Source: Levilactobacillus mulengensis (GTDB taxonomy: Bacteria; Bacillota; Bacilli; Lactobacillales; Lactobacillaceae). From it: a stretch of DNA of 64,000 nucleotides. Numbering within the stretch: position 1 is the stretch's first letter; every line of letters starts with the position of its first letter. The notes under the pieces were generated by a model, which saw only the letters and a list, made by a program, of their open reading frames with translations, was not told the DNA's origin and ran no database searches. Below, piece after piece: positions 25,531 to 34,517 of the stretch. Location: assembly GCF_003946045.1 (NCBI RefSeq), contig NZ_RHNW01000003.1, forward strand, positions 248,001-312,000, given 5' to 3'. Both the position numbers and the translations under genes were made by a program.

Positions 25531-26448
25531 ATGACTGTTATTGATGTCTTTGCGCACGTGTTGCCACCGAAATTTTTAGCCCGGATGGACGCCATTCACC
25601 CGGACGTTTTGGCGAATTTTCCGTATATGAAAAATCAGCTGTTAACGGACGTGGCGCAACACCGCGCATCGTTACCGGCTGATCATCAACAGATTATTTC
25701 GGCGGTTAATTTGAACCCCAAAGACTTTGTGGACCCGGAACAGGCAGCCGAATTCTGCCGCGCCGCTAACGATGAAATTGCGGCCACGGTTCGCACCAAC
25801 CGTGATATTTTCCCAGCCGGCGTGGCGATGCTGCCCATGAACAACGTGCCCGCCGCGTTAAAGATCATCGACGAACAGGTTGCCGGTAGTGATGCCTTGG
25901 TCGGAGTTCAGCTCTTCACGCAGGCCATGGGGGAACCCATCACGGCTGCGGCGTATGAACCGATCTTTGCCAAGATGGCGGCAATCAACGCGCCCATCTG
26001 GCTGCATCCCGTGTTTGACATGCGCAAGCCGGATAACAACCTGACCTTTAGCTGGGAATACGAGCTGACGCAAGCCATGTACGGCATTGTGGCGGCCCAC
26101 TATTTCCGCAAGTATCCGGGATTAAAGGTCATCGTCCACCACGCCGGGGCGATGGTGCCATACTTTAGTCAACGCATCAAGTATATTCAAACCGCGGAAG
26201 ACTACGCGGACTTCCAGAAATTTTACGTGGATACGGCTATCTTAGGCAATCCATTGGCCTTGGATCTCGCCGCCGATTTCTTTGGTAGCGACCATGTCTT
26301 ATTCGGAACTGACTCGCCATTTGGCATTCCACCAGTTGGCCCGACGGCAGTGATCGAACAGGCCGTGAATGAGATGACGGTCACGGCGGACCAGAAGCAG
26401 GCTATTTTTAGCGGCAACTGGCAACGGCTGTTAGCGAGCCTGGACTAA
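25531..26448 (+). CDS. amidohydrolase-2 family protein (ACMSD-like)
   Basis: A 305-residue metal-dependent TIM-barrel hydrolase or decarboxylase. The N-terminal metal motif reads DVFAHVLPP, where the usual HxH first His is replaced by Phe-Ala-His. WLHP (near residue 155), VIVHHAGAMVPYF (near 205) and LFGTDSPFG (near 255) are the later metal ligands and the catalytic Asp. The family includes aminocarboxymuconate semialdehyde decarboxylase and resorcylate decarboxylases. RBS GGGGG, 12 bp after the NAD(P)-binding gene. Substrate unknown. Its stop overlaps the convergent antitoxin gene by 4 bp. Confidence 0.85.
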   Translation: MTVIDVFAHVLPPKFLARMDAIHPDVLANFPYMKNQLLTDVAQHRASLPADHQQIISAVNLNPKDFVDPEQAAEFCRAANDEIAATVRTNRDIFPAGVAMLPMNNVPAALKIIDEQVAGSDALVGVQLFTQAMGEPITAAAYEPIFAKMAAINAPIWLHPVFDMRKPDNNLTFSWEYELTQAMYGIVAAHYFRKYPGLKVIVHHAGAMVPYFSQRIKYIQTAEDYADFQKFYVDTAILGNPLALDLAADFFGSDHVLFGTDSPFGIPPVGPTAVIEQAVNEMTVTADQKQAIFSGNWQRLLASLD

Positions 26449-26726
26449 TCCTGAGCGTGTAAGTGAGCTGATTCGGCTGGCGTTAAGGTGTGTGTTTGCC
26501 CGCGGTCGGCCTGGGCTAGAGACTGTTCTAAGTCTTGGCGATTGGCTTCGGTGCTCAGTAGGTGGACCATTTCTTGCCAGGAGTTGAATTCGGCTTCGCT
26601 CATGATGACGACATTCTTATTATCTGGTCTGCGGACAATGATGTGGTCGTTATGGGCAACGATGTTATCGGCCAACGCGCTTAAATTTTTCTGAGCATTA
26701 TTAATATCAGTGGTGAATACGGACAT
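26445..26726 (-). CDS. orphan Phd/YefM-type antitoxin
   Basis: A 93-residue protein with the YefM/Phd start FTTDINNAQKNLSALADNIV and the HIIVRRPDNKNVVIMSEAEF core that forms the DNA-binding N-terminal dimer. The C-terminal part is helical and should wrap a RelE/YoeB toxin, but no toxin frame follows: downstream on this strand is the convergent amidohydrolase. It is therefore an orphan that may act as a repressor or counteract a toxin elsewhere. The ATG at 26724-26726 is chosen for its GGAAAG upstream and family fit. Confidence 0.85.
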   Translation of the reverse strand: MSVFTTDINNAQKNLSALADNIVAHNDHIIVRRPDNKNVVIMSEAEFNSWQEMVHLLSTEANRQDLEQSLAQADRGQTHTLTPAESAHLHAQD

Positions 26727-26822
26727 GACGGTCTTCCTTTCAATTTTGAACGATCTGTTCGCAGTATAGCATGACTGGCAGAAAGTGGCTGAAAATAGCA
26801 ATAAAGGAGTGTGTCAAAGCAA

Positions 26823-27406
26823 ATGATGACGGAACACGAAAAATTGTTGGCGGGTCAGGACTACGATTACCGGGACCCGGAGCTGCAAAAGATGATTGCG
26901 CAGGGGAAAAATGGTTAACGGTGATCAATACGACACAGGACGTTGAGCAGCGTTCCGCGGCGATTCAGCAGTTGTTCGGCCAGGTCGGTCAGCGTCTGAC
27001 CATTAACAGAACGTTTAGCGCCGTCTATGGTGCCCACATTGAGGTCGGTGACGATGTCTTTATCAACGGAAATTGTACCTTTCAGGACTCCAACCGAATT
27101 ACGCTGGGCAACCGCGTCATCATTGCACCGGATGTGAAATTATACTGTGGCGCGCACTCACTGGACGCAACGCAACGGTTTGGCACGCGACCAGATGGTA
27201 GTCGCTACCTGATTACCACGACTAAACCCATTTCCATTGGGGATGACGTCTGGATCGGCGGCAACGTGACCATCATTGGTGGCGTCCACATTGGCAATAA
27301 CATCGTGGTCGGTGCCGGGGCGGTCGTGACCAAGGACGTTCCGGATAACACGGTCGTTGCGGGGGTGCCGGCACGGGTCATCAAGCCGTTGGCACCGCTA
27401 GATTAG
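26823..27406 (+). pseudogene. frameshifted maltose/galactoside O-acetyltransferase
   Basis: The N-terminal part (TEHEKLLAGQDYDYRDPEL, typical of Maa enzymes) starts at ATG 26823 and stops at TAA 26916-26918. The rest of the enzyme continues in another frame to 27406. One extra A in the run of five A at 26907-26911 would join them as QGKKWLTVIN. The hexapeptide beta-helix (IEVGDDVFINGNCTFQDSN, later WIGGNVTIIGGVHIGNN and VGAGAVVTKDVPDNTV) and the catalytic His (YCGAHSLD) are intact. A recent inactivating deletion is likely, but slippage or a sequencing error in the homopolymer is possible. The neighbouring ABM gene starts 10 bp later. Confidence 0.8.
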
Positions 27407-27415
27407 AGGATGGCT

Positions 27416-28090
27416 ATGATGGATTCAAAACAAAGTGGGCCACTCTTTCGGCTGTTCAAGTTGAAGATTACCGCCGACCAACGAGCTAATTTTCTCGCGG
27501 CTGGCCGGCACAACCTGTTGACGTCGATTGCTGACGAACCGGGGACGCTTGCCATGTACGCCACGCATGTGGATGAGGCGGGGACGGAAAACCGTGTCGT
27601 TGAAGTCTATCGTGATACGACAGGTTATGACGTGCACGCGAATTCACCGCAGTTCGCGGCGTTCAGGGCGGTCGCCAAACAGGCCGTTGTGCAGCAAGAA
27701 GTCGTGAGCTTAACGCCGGTCTTACTGCTGGAACAGCCGCAACCTCTGCAGGTCAGCGCAAACGCTAGCCAAGTCGTGCGGTTGCTGGAAGTGACCGTTA
27801 AGCCGGGCCAAGCAGCGGCTTACCGGCAAGTGATCATGCACGCCATGCAGGACGTTTTGGCGACGGAGCCGGGGACGCTGACGTTAAAAATTGGCTACGC
27901 GACATCCGCGCCGCAGAAATGGGTCATCTTCGCGGTCTTTCAGGATGCAGCGGCCGAACAAAAGCACAGTCAGTCGGCGACCTTCAAGCAGTATCAGGCT
28001 GACAGTCAGCCGCTGGTTGCCCAGGTTGCGTCAACGCGGCTGTTTAGTGACACGCTGGTTCAGCAGGGTGGCTTGGTGTTTAAGGATTAA
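27416..28090 (+). CDS. tandem ABM-domain protein (antibiotic biosynthesis monooxygenase-like)
   Basis: A 224-residue protein made of two ferredoxin-like ABM domains, about residues 8-105 and 118-215. Both show the same pattern: a beta strand (FRLFKLKIT or VRLLEVTVK), a helix, EPGTL, another strand and a final QFAAFRAV/TFKQYQAD helix. ABM proteins are cofactor-less oxygenases, heme degraders or quinol-related enzymes; a specific reaction cannot be named. ATG 27416 has GAGG at a better spacing than the ATG two codons earlier. It follows the frameshifted acetyltransferase closely and ends at the terminator at 28115. Confidence 0.75.
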   Translation: MMDSKQSGPLFRLFKLKITADQRANFLAAGRHNLLTSIADEPGTLAMYATHVDEAGTENRVVEVYRDTTGYDVHANSPQFAAFRAVAKQAVVQQEVVSLTPVLLLEQPQPLQVSANASQVVRLLEVTVKPGQAAAYRQVIMHAMQDVLATEPGTLTLKIGYATSAPQKWVIFAVFQDAAAEQKHSQSATFKQYQADSQPLVAQVASTRLFSDTLVQQGGLVFKD

Positions 28091-28114
28091 GTCGTTAATA
28101 GATACAATTAATGG

Positions 28115-28149
28115 GGCATCACCTGAGTTGAGTGGGTGGTGCCTTTTTT
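28115..28149 (+). terminator. intrinsic terminator
   Basis: GGCATCACC / GGTGGTGCC stem and T6. Confidence 0.88.
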
Positions 28150-28250
28150 GGTAAAAAAATGACACTTTCCAGTAAGCGGAGAGTGTCATTTCAGTTGAGA
28201 GATGAAAATTATTCGATTAGTAATCGATTGGATTGGGTGTACGCTACGGT

Positions 28251-30002
28251 TTACTTAAACGATTCATTCGTAAACGACTGCACAGCCCCAGTCTTGGCCT
28301 GTTTATTCACGTTGGCGGTCATCTTAACCTTGTCGCCAGACTCTAAGAGTGCGGCCCTTGGATAGTCGCCGGTACCGACTGACCAGAGCACGTCGTTATC
28401 CTTTAAGGCAAAGAGAACGCTTTGAGTACTCCCGTTAGGAACGATGGCGACTCGGGAAACGGTCCCGTTGACCTTGGTCAGCTTGGTGGCGGTGGAACTG
28501 GCCGTGGAGCCGGCCGCCGCTAGTTGCACACGGTACTGGTCCAGCGCCTGGGCCGCCGTGGTGGCGTAGGCCTTGACGCTCTGGTCGGCCGCCTTGATGT
28601 AGGCGTAACTCCGGAAGGCCCCGGTGGAGTCTAGCAGGGAAACGACCCAGGTCGGCGTGCCGTCGATGTTGTACATAATTGGCATCGTGGCCGACCATTT
28701 CTGAGCGACATATTCCTTTTCCGCAATCTTTTTGGCCCCATCACTGTCCATGACCCCGATATTTTTACCGGTGTAGTAGGTCAGGGTCCCGGTCCGCGCG
28801 TTGATCATGGAGTAACCCATGGTCGAGTCGGCGCTGGTCTTGGGCGAGGTGAAGTCGTTGAAGTAGGAAATATTGCCGTGCTTATCGGCGACGGGGGTGA
28901 CACCATCCTCGGTCCCGTTGCTGTTGGGGAGCTTAACGCCAGTCTTGTTGAAGTAGGCGTTGAAGAACCCGTTGCCGTAACGCCCGAAAATCTGGTTCAT
29001 TTCCGCGGCGGTCGAGGAGGCAATCGATTCGTTGATAAATGCGGGTGCACCAGCCGCCGTGTAGAGGTGGGTGGCACCGGTCTTGGCGTTTAGCACGACC
29101 ACGTGGAGGCTGCGGTAGTTGATCCGCCGGGAGACACCGCGGGCCTTGTAGACGGTTTGGATGAAGAAGGGTTCACCCTGGTCATTGACCTCGAGTTGGG
29201 GTTGGCCTTCCTGAACCCAGCTGGGGAAGCGGTTGTAAATGACCCGTTGCGCGTCGTCGAAGAGGTAGGCGCTCGGGGTGTATTTCATGGATTGCTTAAC
29301 GAAGTGGGGTTCGGCGTTGACGTTGGTAGCGTCGATGATGAAGTAGCCCGGCGTGTTGCGGGCCCGTTGCCAGCGCCAGAAACCATCGAACTCGACCGGC
29401 GCGATGTAGACGGTCTTGCCCTTGACGACTTGCGTCTGCAGGTCGCCCAGCTTGTAGTAGGAGGTGTTGGGCACGGTGCTCATCGCCTTGTTCATCTTGT
29501 TGCGGACGGTCTTGGGCGAAATGGCGATTGGCGTGGCGTCCTTGTCCAGCAGAGGCGCCGTTTTCACCGTCTTGATGCGCAGAGAATTGTAGACGGCCTT
29601 GACGCCAAAGCGGGTTTGTAAGGACCCGAACAGGCCCAGGACCACTAACACAGCCAGTACACCGGTGGCTAGTTTCGTGCCAAAATTGATGCGCGGCAGG
29701 CGAAAATTAAAATTCTGTTCAAAAAGATTGCGCGGGCGTTTGGCCTTCCGCTCGACTTCCACCTTGGCCTGGGGACTGCTGATGAGCAACAGGGGCAGGT
29801 AGAGGATGCCGTAGATCAGGTTCATGCCGATCAGGCTGGCGGGCGTCTTGCTGGGCAGCGAGCTGAAGACGATGCCCAGCGCGACCAGATAAAAAATCAC
29901 GTAGGTGATGACCAGTAACTGCCAGCGGTTGGGCCGCTGAATGCAGGCGAGAATGGTCATGCCCAGCGCGGTCAGGGTGCCAAATAATGCGACTAAAAGC
30001 AT
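28251..30002 (-). CDS. multi-pass membrane protein with large extracellular region
   Basis: A 583-residue protein. Three hydrophobic segments lie in the first 80 residues, a basic cytosolic stretch (VERKAKRPRN) follows, and a fourth segment is near 120-140. The rest is predicted to be outside. Around residues 425-500 a segment (GAKKIAEKEYVAQKW, then GTPTWVVSLLDSTGAF) looks like a PepSY-type module, and the C-terminal 80 residues resemble a small beta domain. I do not recognise the family. Start ATG 30000-30002 has AAAGGAG 7 nt upstream; an upstream extension of 37 residues is Pro/Ser-rich and lacks an RBS. Confidence 0.7.
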   Translation of the reverse strand: MLLVALFGTLTALGMTILACIQRPNRWQLLVITYVIFYLVALGIVFSSLPSKTPASLIGMNLIYGILYLPLLLISSPQAKVEVERKAKRPRNLFEQNFNFRLPRINFGTKLATGVLAVLVVLGLFGSLQTRFGVKAVYNSLRIKTVKTAPLLDKDATPIAISPKTVRNKMNKAMSTVPNTSYYKLGDLQTQVVKGKTVYIAPVEFDGFWRWQRARNTPGYFIIDATNVNAEPHFVKQSMKYTPSAYLFDDAQRVIYNRFPSWVQEGQPQLEVNDQGEPFFIQTVYKARGVSRRINYRSLHVVVLNAKTGATHLYTAAGAPAFINESIASSTAAEMNQIFGRYGNGFFNAYFNKTGVKLPNSNGTEDGVTPVADKHGNISYFNDFTSPKTSADSTMGYSMINARTGTLTYYTGKNIGVMDSDGAKKIAEKEYVAQKWSATMPIMYNIDGTPTWVVSLLDSTGAFRSYAYIKAADQSVKAYATTAAQALDQYRVQLAAAGSTASSTATKLTKVNGTVSRVAIVPNGSTQSVLFALKDNDVLWSVGTGDYPRAALLESGDKVKMTANVNKQAKTGAVQSFTNESFK

Positions 30003-30147
30003 AGATAAACTCCTTTGTGAGTGACTGTGAGGTGGGGCAATTACCTCTAGTTTACCGTAGTTAGGGGGTGGGGGATAGGGGAACGAGTTGGATTGTGGGG
30101 ATGAAGGGATCATTGAAGCGGAGCGGGGTGCCGTGAATACCCCAAAC

Positions 30148-32169
30148 TCAAGTCAAACGCAGCTTCCGTGTTGATCCTGAAGAATTATTGGTTTTGTAGA
30201 ACTCACCCTTATTACTGTCGGCTTTGATTAAATCACCATCAGGGTCGGTTGAATCGGTGTAAGGGTTAGGGTCGGTGCCTTGCTTAGCGTGGCCAACTTG
30301 GTGGTACCACTTAGTTCTGTAGTACCAGTAGTGGATTTGTTTAACATCACCGTTTGGATAATCATCATGGTCGTAAGCTTTATAGGTGTAATATTGTGTT
30401 TTACCTTTTGAGTCGGTATAACTACCGGTTCTAGTTACATAAACAGGCTTAATCTTAATTCTTTCAGAAGTCCACTTCATTTCTGAAGGAGTGGCATATT
30501 TACCATTTGTCTTACTATGGACCAGCTTGTATAACTTACCATTATCTGGTGCAGTTACTTCTGAAGGAGGTGTAATCGTCTTTTGACCTGATGTCACGCC
30601 TGAACGATAAACTTGTAGTGGTGTAAACAAGGTATAACCCTTGGCAACGGCATGGTCATGATGGTCAAAATCAATGAAATACCCCTTGATTTGTTCGTTC
30701 TTCAATGTCCACTTTGCTGTGTTGGATTTTTTAGTCTGCCACTTAGATTTTGTGATTTTACGACGCGATGTGACATGGTTGTTGAAACTGGTGTGAGACA
30801 TCGCTTGAGACTTCGTAGTTGATGAAATGACGTAGAAGTTATAAGTATGGGTTGTCTTATAAACATTCTTGGTTGCCTTGAATGTGACTTTTCTACCTGA
30901 AACTGATTTGGACCAACCTGAGGGTGCCGTAGCTGATGAAATTGAAGTTCCACCCGGTAAAGTATCTGTGATGGTATACCCTTTACCAGAAAATTTAGCT
31001 TTCTTAGTCTTCTGTACAATCTTCCAGGCAAAAGTCTTCTCGTAATTAAGAAGAGCTGACTTGGTTGCCTTGTAAGTCTTCATATTACCGGATTGAGGGC
31101 CGACGTACTTCTTGGGAGCGGGCTGCTTAGGAGCTTTCTTTTGGGGTAGCTTCATACCGCTAATATCAAGTAAATCGGTTTGTGGCGCATGGCCACGCCA
31201 ACTAATCCCAATTGATGATGTTTTATATACAGCTAATGCTGAGTTTTTAGTTCTTGGACCATCAAAGTCGGTGTAGGCTTTATCAGCAAAGTAACTCTTA
31301 GGAAATGATGAATCATCTTTTAATTTCAATACCCCCCATTTACCAAATTCACGGTCAATGTTTGATTTACCGGCTTTTGTTGTGTAGTTACCTACTTGAA
31401 CTGGAGTATCGTAAGTCATAACACGTTGACCTAAACTATAGTATCTATGACCCCCAGTTCTCATAAATGCTGGTTCCATTTCCATGTAACCCAACCCAAT
31501 TGTATGGTCGGCATCTGCTTTAACATTTGTATTAGTACCATGATTAACAATTCTTATGGTTAGGTCAGCTTTTGAGGGTAGATTATTCATAGGGACACTA
31601 TGAGTTGTTTTATTAACGTATGCTTTTGCTCCATGATTTGCTACTTTGGGAGTGGCAAACCCAAATTTATTGTTCATAAATACAACTGCTTGATTTTTAT
31701 ATGAAACATGAGTTCCAGTAACTGTATCTTTTAACTTCTCACCTGCAAATCCCTTCATTTGGATAATCATATCGACTTTCTTACCTCGGAAAGTACCGAC
31801 ATATGTATAACGAATTGCGGGATTACTGCTTAGCCGATAGAAAGTGCCTTGGTTTCCGTTAGCACTAAAACTAGGACCACCATCATATGACGTAGCCATC
31901 TCTTTACCACGAATCAACTTGGCTTTTGTTTTCTTTGTCCATACTGGATTAAAATAGGGTGCAGGTGATTTTGTAAAATCAATGTTCTTTTCACTTCGCT
32001 TTGCATACCCATCTTTAGCTAACTCAGAGTAATAAGTTGTATAACTTGGTCCACCTTTTGTAGCTATACTATAAGAGCTAGCTTTGGCTCTGGTCGGTTG
32101 TGTCAACGTCATACCGCCCGCACCTAATGCTACTACTGCTGCAGCTAATACTGGTATTTTTAGTGACAT
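30148..32169 (-). CDS. large secreted surface protein
   Basis: A 673-residue protein with a signal peptide (residues 1-30, cleavage near AKA). The mature part is rich in Lys, Thr, Tyr and Ser. Around residues 380-465 a segment (GYTITDTLPGGTSISSATAP, then FYVISSTTKSQ) resembles the conserved-repeat/isopeptide domains of Gram-positive adhesins. There is no LPxTG or WxL motif, so anchoring is unclear. RBS AGAGAGG. Base composition is more AT-rich than the flanking genes, as is that of the next gene upstream, which may reflect transfer. Function unknown; adhesion or wall decoration is a guess. Confidence 0.75.
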   Translation of the reverse strand: MSLKIPVLAAAVVALGAGGMTLTQPTRAKASSYSIATKGGPSYTTYYSELAKDGYAKRSEKNIDFTKSPAPYFNPVWTKKTKAKLIRGKEMATSYDGGPSFSANGNQGTFYRLSSNPAIRYTYVGTFRGKKVDMIIQMKGFAGEKLKDTVTGTHVSYKNQAVVFMNNKFGFATPKVANHGAKAYVNKTTHSVPMNNLPSKADLTIRIVNHGTNTNVKADADHTIGLGYMEMEPAFMRTGGHRYYSLGQRVMTYDTPVQVGNYTTKAGKSNIDREFGKWGVLKLKDDSSFPKSYFADKAYTDFDGPRTKNSALAVYKTSSIGISWRGHAPQTDLLDISGMKLPQKKAPKQPAPKKYVGPQSGNMKTYKATKSALLNYEKTFAWKIVQKTKKAKFSGKGYTITDTLPGGTSISSATAPSGWSKSVSGRKVTFKATKNVYKTTHTYNFYVISSTTKSQAMSHTSFNNHVTSRRKITKSKWQTKKSNTAKWTLKNEQIKGYFIDFDHHDHAVAKGYTLFTPLQVYRSGVTSGQKTITPPSEVTAPDNGKLYKLVHSKTNGKYATPSEMKWTSERIKIKPVYVTRTGSYTDSKGKTQYYTYKAYDHDDYPNGDVKQIHYWYYRTKWYHQVGHAKQGTDPNPYTDSTDPDGDLIKADSNKGEFYKTNNSSGSTRKLRLT

Positions 32170-32318
32170 GTTAAAACCTCTCTTCTTTCTTTTATTTTTA
32201 TAACAAAATTTCTATCGGTGACTCTCAAGTTCGTTGGCCATTGGTCTAATACCCCTAACAGTTCGATATGAAAACCCATTAATGTACACTATGTAATCTG
32301 GATGATACTGGGATTGTA

Positions 32319-32352
32319 CAAAAAAGAGTCCGTAATAACCTACGGACTCTTA
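32319..32352 (-). terminator. intrinsic terminator
   Basis: AAGAGTCCGTA/TACGGACTCTT stem with T-run on the minus strand, after the Lys-rich secreted protein gene. Confidence 0.88.
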
Positions 32353-32388
32353 GGGAGTTAACTATTCGATTGTGGTATCAATTAATTG

Positions 32389-33114
32389 TTACTTGTAAGC
32401 TTTGACGGCTACCTTCTTTGAAGTTGAAAGGAGATGGAATGTGTAGACAATCTTGCCATGCTTCTTAATGACCTTACCATGCTTCATGTTCTTGGTGTAA
32501 TACCCAGCCTTGGCCCAAGTATGCTTGGCTTTGGGTGCCTTGATAGTTGCCTTGAAGTTGTTGTGCTTGTTGAGACGTACGTACTTGTAGCCCTTGTAGG
32601 TAGTAATACGGGCCCATTTTGCGTGATGTTTTGCTGCTAATGACTTAGTGCTGACCTTAATGGTACCGCTCACCTTAACATATTTGTTGGACTTTGTTTT
32701 CTTTGAGGTTAACTTAGAAACTTTGTAGGCATACTTCTTTACTGACTTCTTCTTATTGACCTTCTTCGCCGGTTTAACCTTTTCACCAGCTGCTTTCTTT
32801 GCTGCAGTTGTAGCACTCTTATTTACAGAACCATATACTGCTTTTTCAGCTCGCGCTTGTGCTGCTTGTTCTTGTTTCTTGTTAGCTGCAATCTCTTTCT
32901 TTTCTTTAGGCGACATAGAATTATTAACAGCAGCAAACATTTCTTTCTCAGTTTTATAGGTTTTACCGTTATACTTATAACCACCAGAAGCTGCTGCGGT
33001 TACGTCGCCATTGGAACCAGTAAACGTTGGAACAACTAGTGCTAAGCCTAACGTTGCGGATGCTACCATAACTGACATAATTAACTTGTGTTTCATTGAT
33101 TTATTCTTAAACAT
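32389..33114 (-). CDS. Lys-rich secreted protein
   Basis: A 241-residue protein with a signal peptide (about residues 1-41, ending TAAA). A short conserved-looking start GGYKYNGKTYKTEKEMF is followed by an Ala/Lys/Glu-rich helical linker and a strongly basic beta-rich C-terminal domain (about residues 120-241, many KYVKVSG/KYVRLNK strands). High positive charge suggests binding to wall teichoic acid. RBS GAGAGGATG. Followed by its own terminator, so it is transcribed apart from the 673-residue gene downstream. Confidence 0.72.
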   Translation of the reverse strand: MFKNKSMKHKLIMSVMVASATLGLALVVPTFTGSNGDVTAAASGGYKYNGKTYKTEKEMFAAVNNSMSPKEKKEIAANKKQEQAAQARAEKAVYGSVNKSATTAAKKAAGEKVKPAKKVNKKKSVKKYAYKVSKLTSKKTKSNKYVKVSGTIKVSTKSLAAKHHAKWARITTYKGYKYVRLNKHNNFKATIKAPKAKHTWAKAGYYTKNMKHGKVIKKHGKIVYTFHLLSTSKKVAVKAYK

Positions 33115-33441
33115 TTTAAATCATCCTCTCGAATTTTGATTCATTATCAAATTTAATTTTGTTTTGATTGTTTGATTCATTGGTTCGTTGCTCCGCTTGA
33201 GGTGGTTCTCTTTTAGCAACAAAGTAATCATACCGGGTGTTGGTTCTGTTGCAAACCCATTGTTGATTAGTTATGTAGTAAAGATAGTCATGAACGTGAT
33301 GGTGTTCGTGAAAACTTTACATGTGACTGACTTGGAGTGGGTGACGCAGTGCATAGGTGCGACAGTTGGAAATGATGCTTGTGCTGGTGCTGAGGAACGG
33401 ACGCGCAGGTCGTGTAATACCCCTGACTTCGGATAGGTGAG
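33115..33441. other. intergenic region, no gene recognised
   Basis: GT-rich sequence without an RBS-led frame. It probably carries the promoter of the Lys-rich secreted protein on the minus strand. Nothing else can be supported. Confidence 0.4.
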
Positions 33442-33789
33442 TTAAATCACGACATCTTTCACTTGCAAACTATCGGTTTCGTCAATAGCTAACTCATCAT
33501 TCTTTAATTCGATATCGGATTGTGGGTCGTTATCGTTAGGTAACTCTTCTCGCTCGTTTGTCGCAAACGAATCTGTTAGGTCCTCGACCGTCAAGTTGAA
33601 GTCATTGTCATGGCCCAAAAGGTTTAACAGAAGACGCTTACGGTTGTGATTTGGGTCATGCCCAAAGAGGGTCGTGACTAACTCGTTCACCGTTTGTGTC
33701 GTCGGGTCAAACTTGATTTGGACTAGGTTCTTTCGGTGGGTGTAGATTGGATTGACTGTGGTACGCGGGAGATCATTAAGATTAATTGC
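33442..33789 (-). pseudogene. C-terminal remnant of an unknown protein
   Basis: On the minus strand the frame is open from about 33789 (after TGA) to the stop at 33442, about 115 residues. It includes NPIYTHRKNLVQIKFDP, then NELVTTLFGHDPNHNRKRLL and an acidic tail. There is no start codon with an RBS at the left end; the first candidate is an internal GTG at 33690. It looks like the end of a longer gene whose 5' part was lost. I do not recognise the family. Confidence 0.45.
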
Positions 33790-33953
33790 TCAGATTGAAC
33801 GATTGTAAAAAACAAATTAACTTTTAGTTAAGCACAAGATCAAGATATTCGTCTTCTGAGAGCGAAAATTAAGGAAGATTAGCTAATCTAATAGATGTAT
33901 TTAACGATAATGTCTATTATCTAAAAATTAGGGCCCGCAGATTGCTAAAATTC

Positions 33954-34314
33954 TTAATTCAAATCGTCATGCAAATGAGGATCCGCCAGATACTGGGCGG
34001 CATGGGATAAATCAGGGTAGATAAATGCCTGATTGATGCCAATCGTATCCAGATCCTGTAGCAATTGCGCTTTCTTCTCGCCTGGAATCCTGATTTTTAA
34101 CCGAATCAGCTGTTTAATCTTATCTCGCACGGTTGCTGGTTTTGAGAGAAGTATCGGCATTAAGAAGGCCCCAGACTGGTTACAAATCCGCTTATCGACA
34201 GTGGGGGATGAAGCGAAGACGACTTCCTGCAATTGATCTAGGTTTGGAACTCGGCCAACTACCGGTGAGTCCAACTCAATGTTGGGATAAAGATTTTCGA
34301 GCTCAAATGAATCT
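33954..34314 (-). pseudogene. C-terminal remnant of an FRG-domain protein
   Basis: The frame is open on the minus strand from just after a TGA near 34315 to 33954. The segment KRICNQSGAFLMPILLSKP, followed by IKIRIPG..K..LLQDLDTIGINQAFIYPDLSHAAQYL, matches the end of FRG-domain proteins, where an N-terminal FRG core should precede it. That core is absent, so the gene is truncated. FRG proteins are often found in phage-defence and mobile regions. Neighbours are another remnant and, 1 kb away, a type III toxin-antitoxin locus. Confidence 0.65.
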
Positions 34315-34461
34315 CAAAGTTGTTGTATTGCGTGCACAACTCCCTTCGATGATGGGACGCGAGCGTGTCCTATCAGTAATTTTAGACTAGAATAAGTTCA
34401 GTATACCATATTATAATGCGGTTAAAGGTGCGTCCGTCGTCGCAAAACAGAATTCAAAAAT

Positions 34462-34507
34462 AAAAGAGTTTAGCCAGTGTGAAGCGTCAAAGTGGCTAAA
34501 CTCTTTT
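34462..34507 (-). terminator. intrinsic terminator
   Basis: Perfect AAAAGAGTTTAGCCA stem with its complement; follows the L,D-transpeptidase gene and has T-runs on both strands. Confidence 0.9.
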
Positions 34508-34517
34508 GGTTTGGTTA

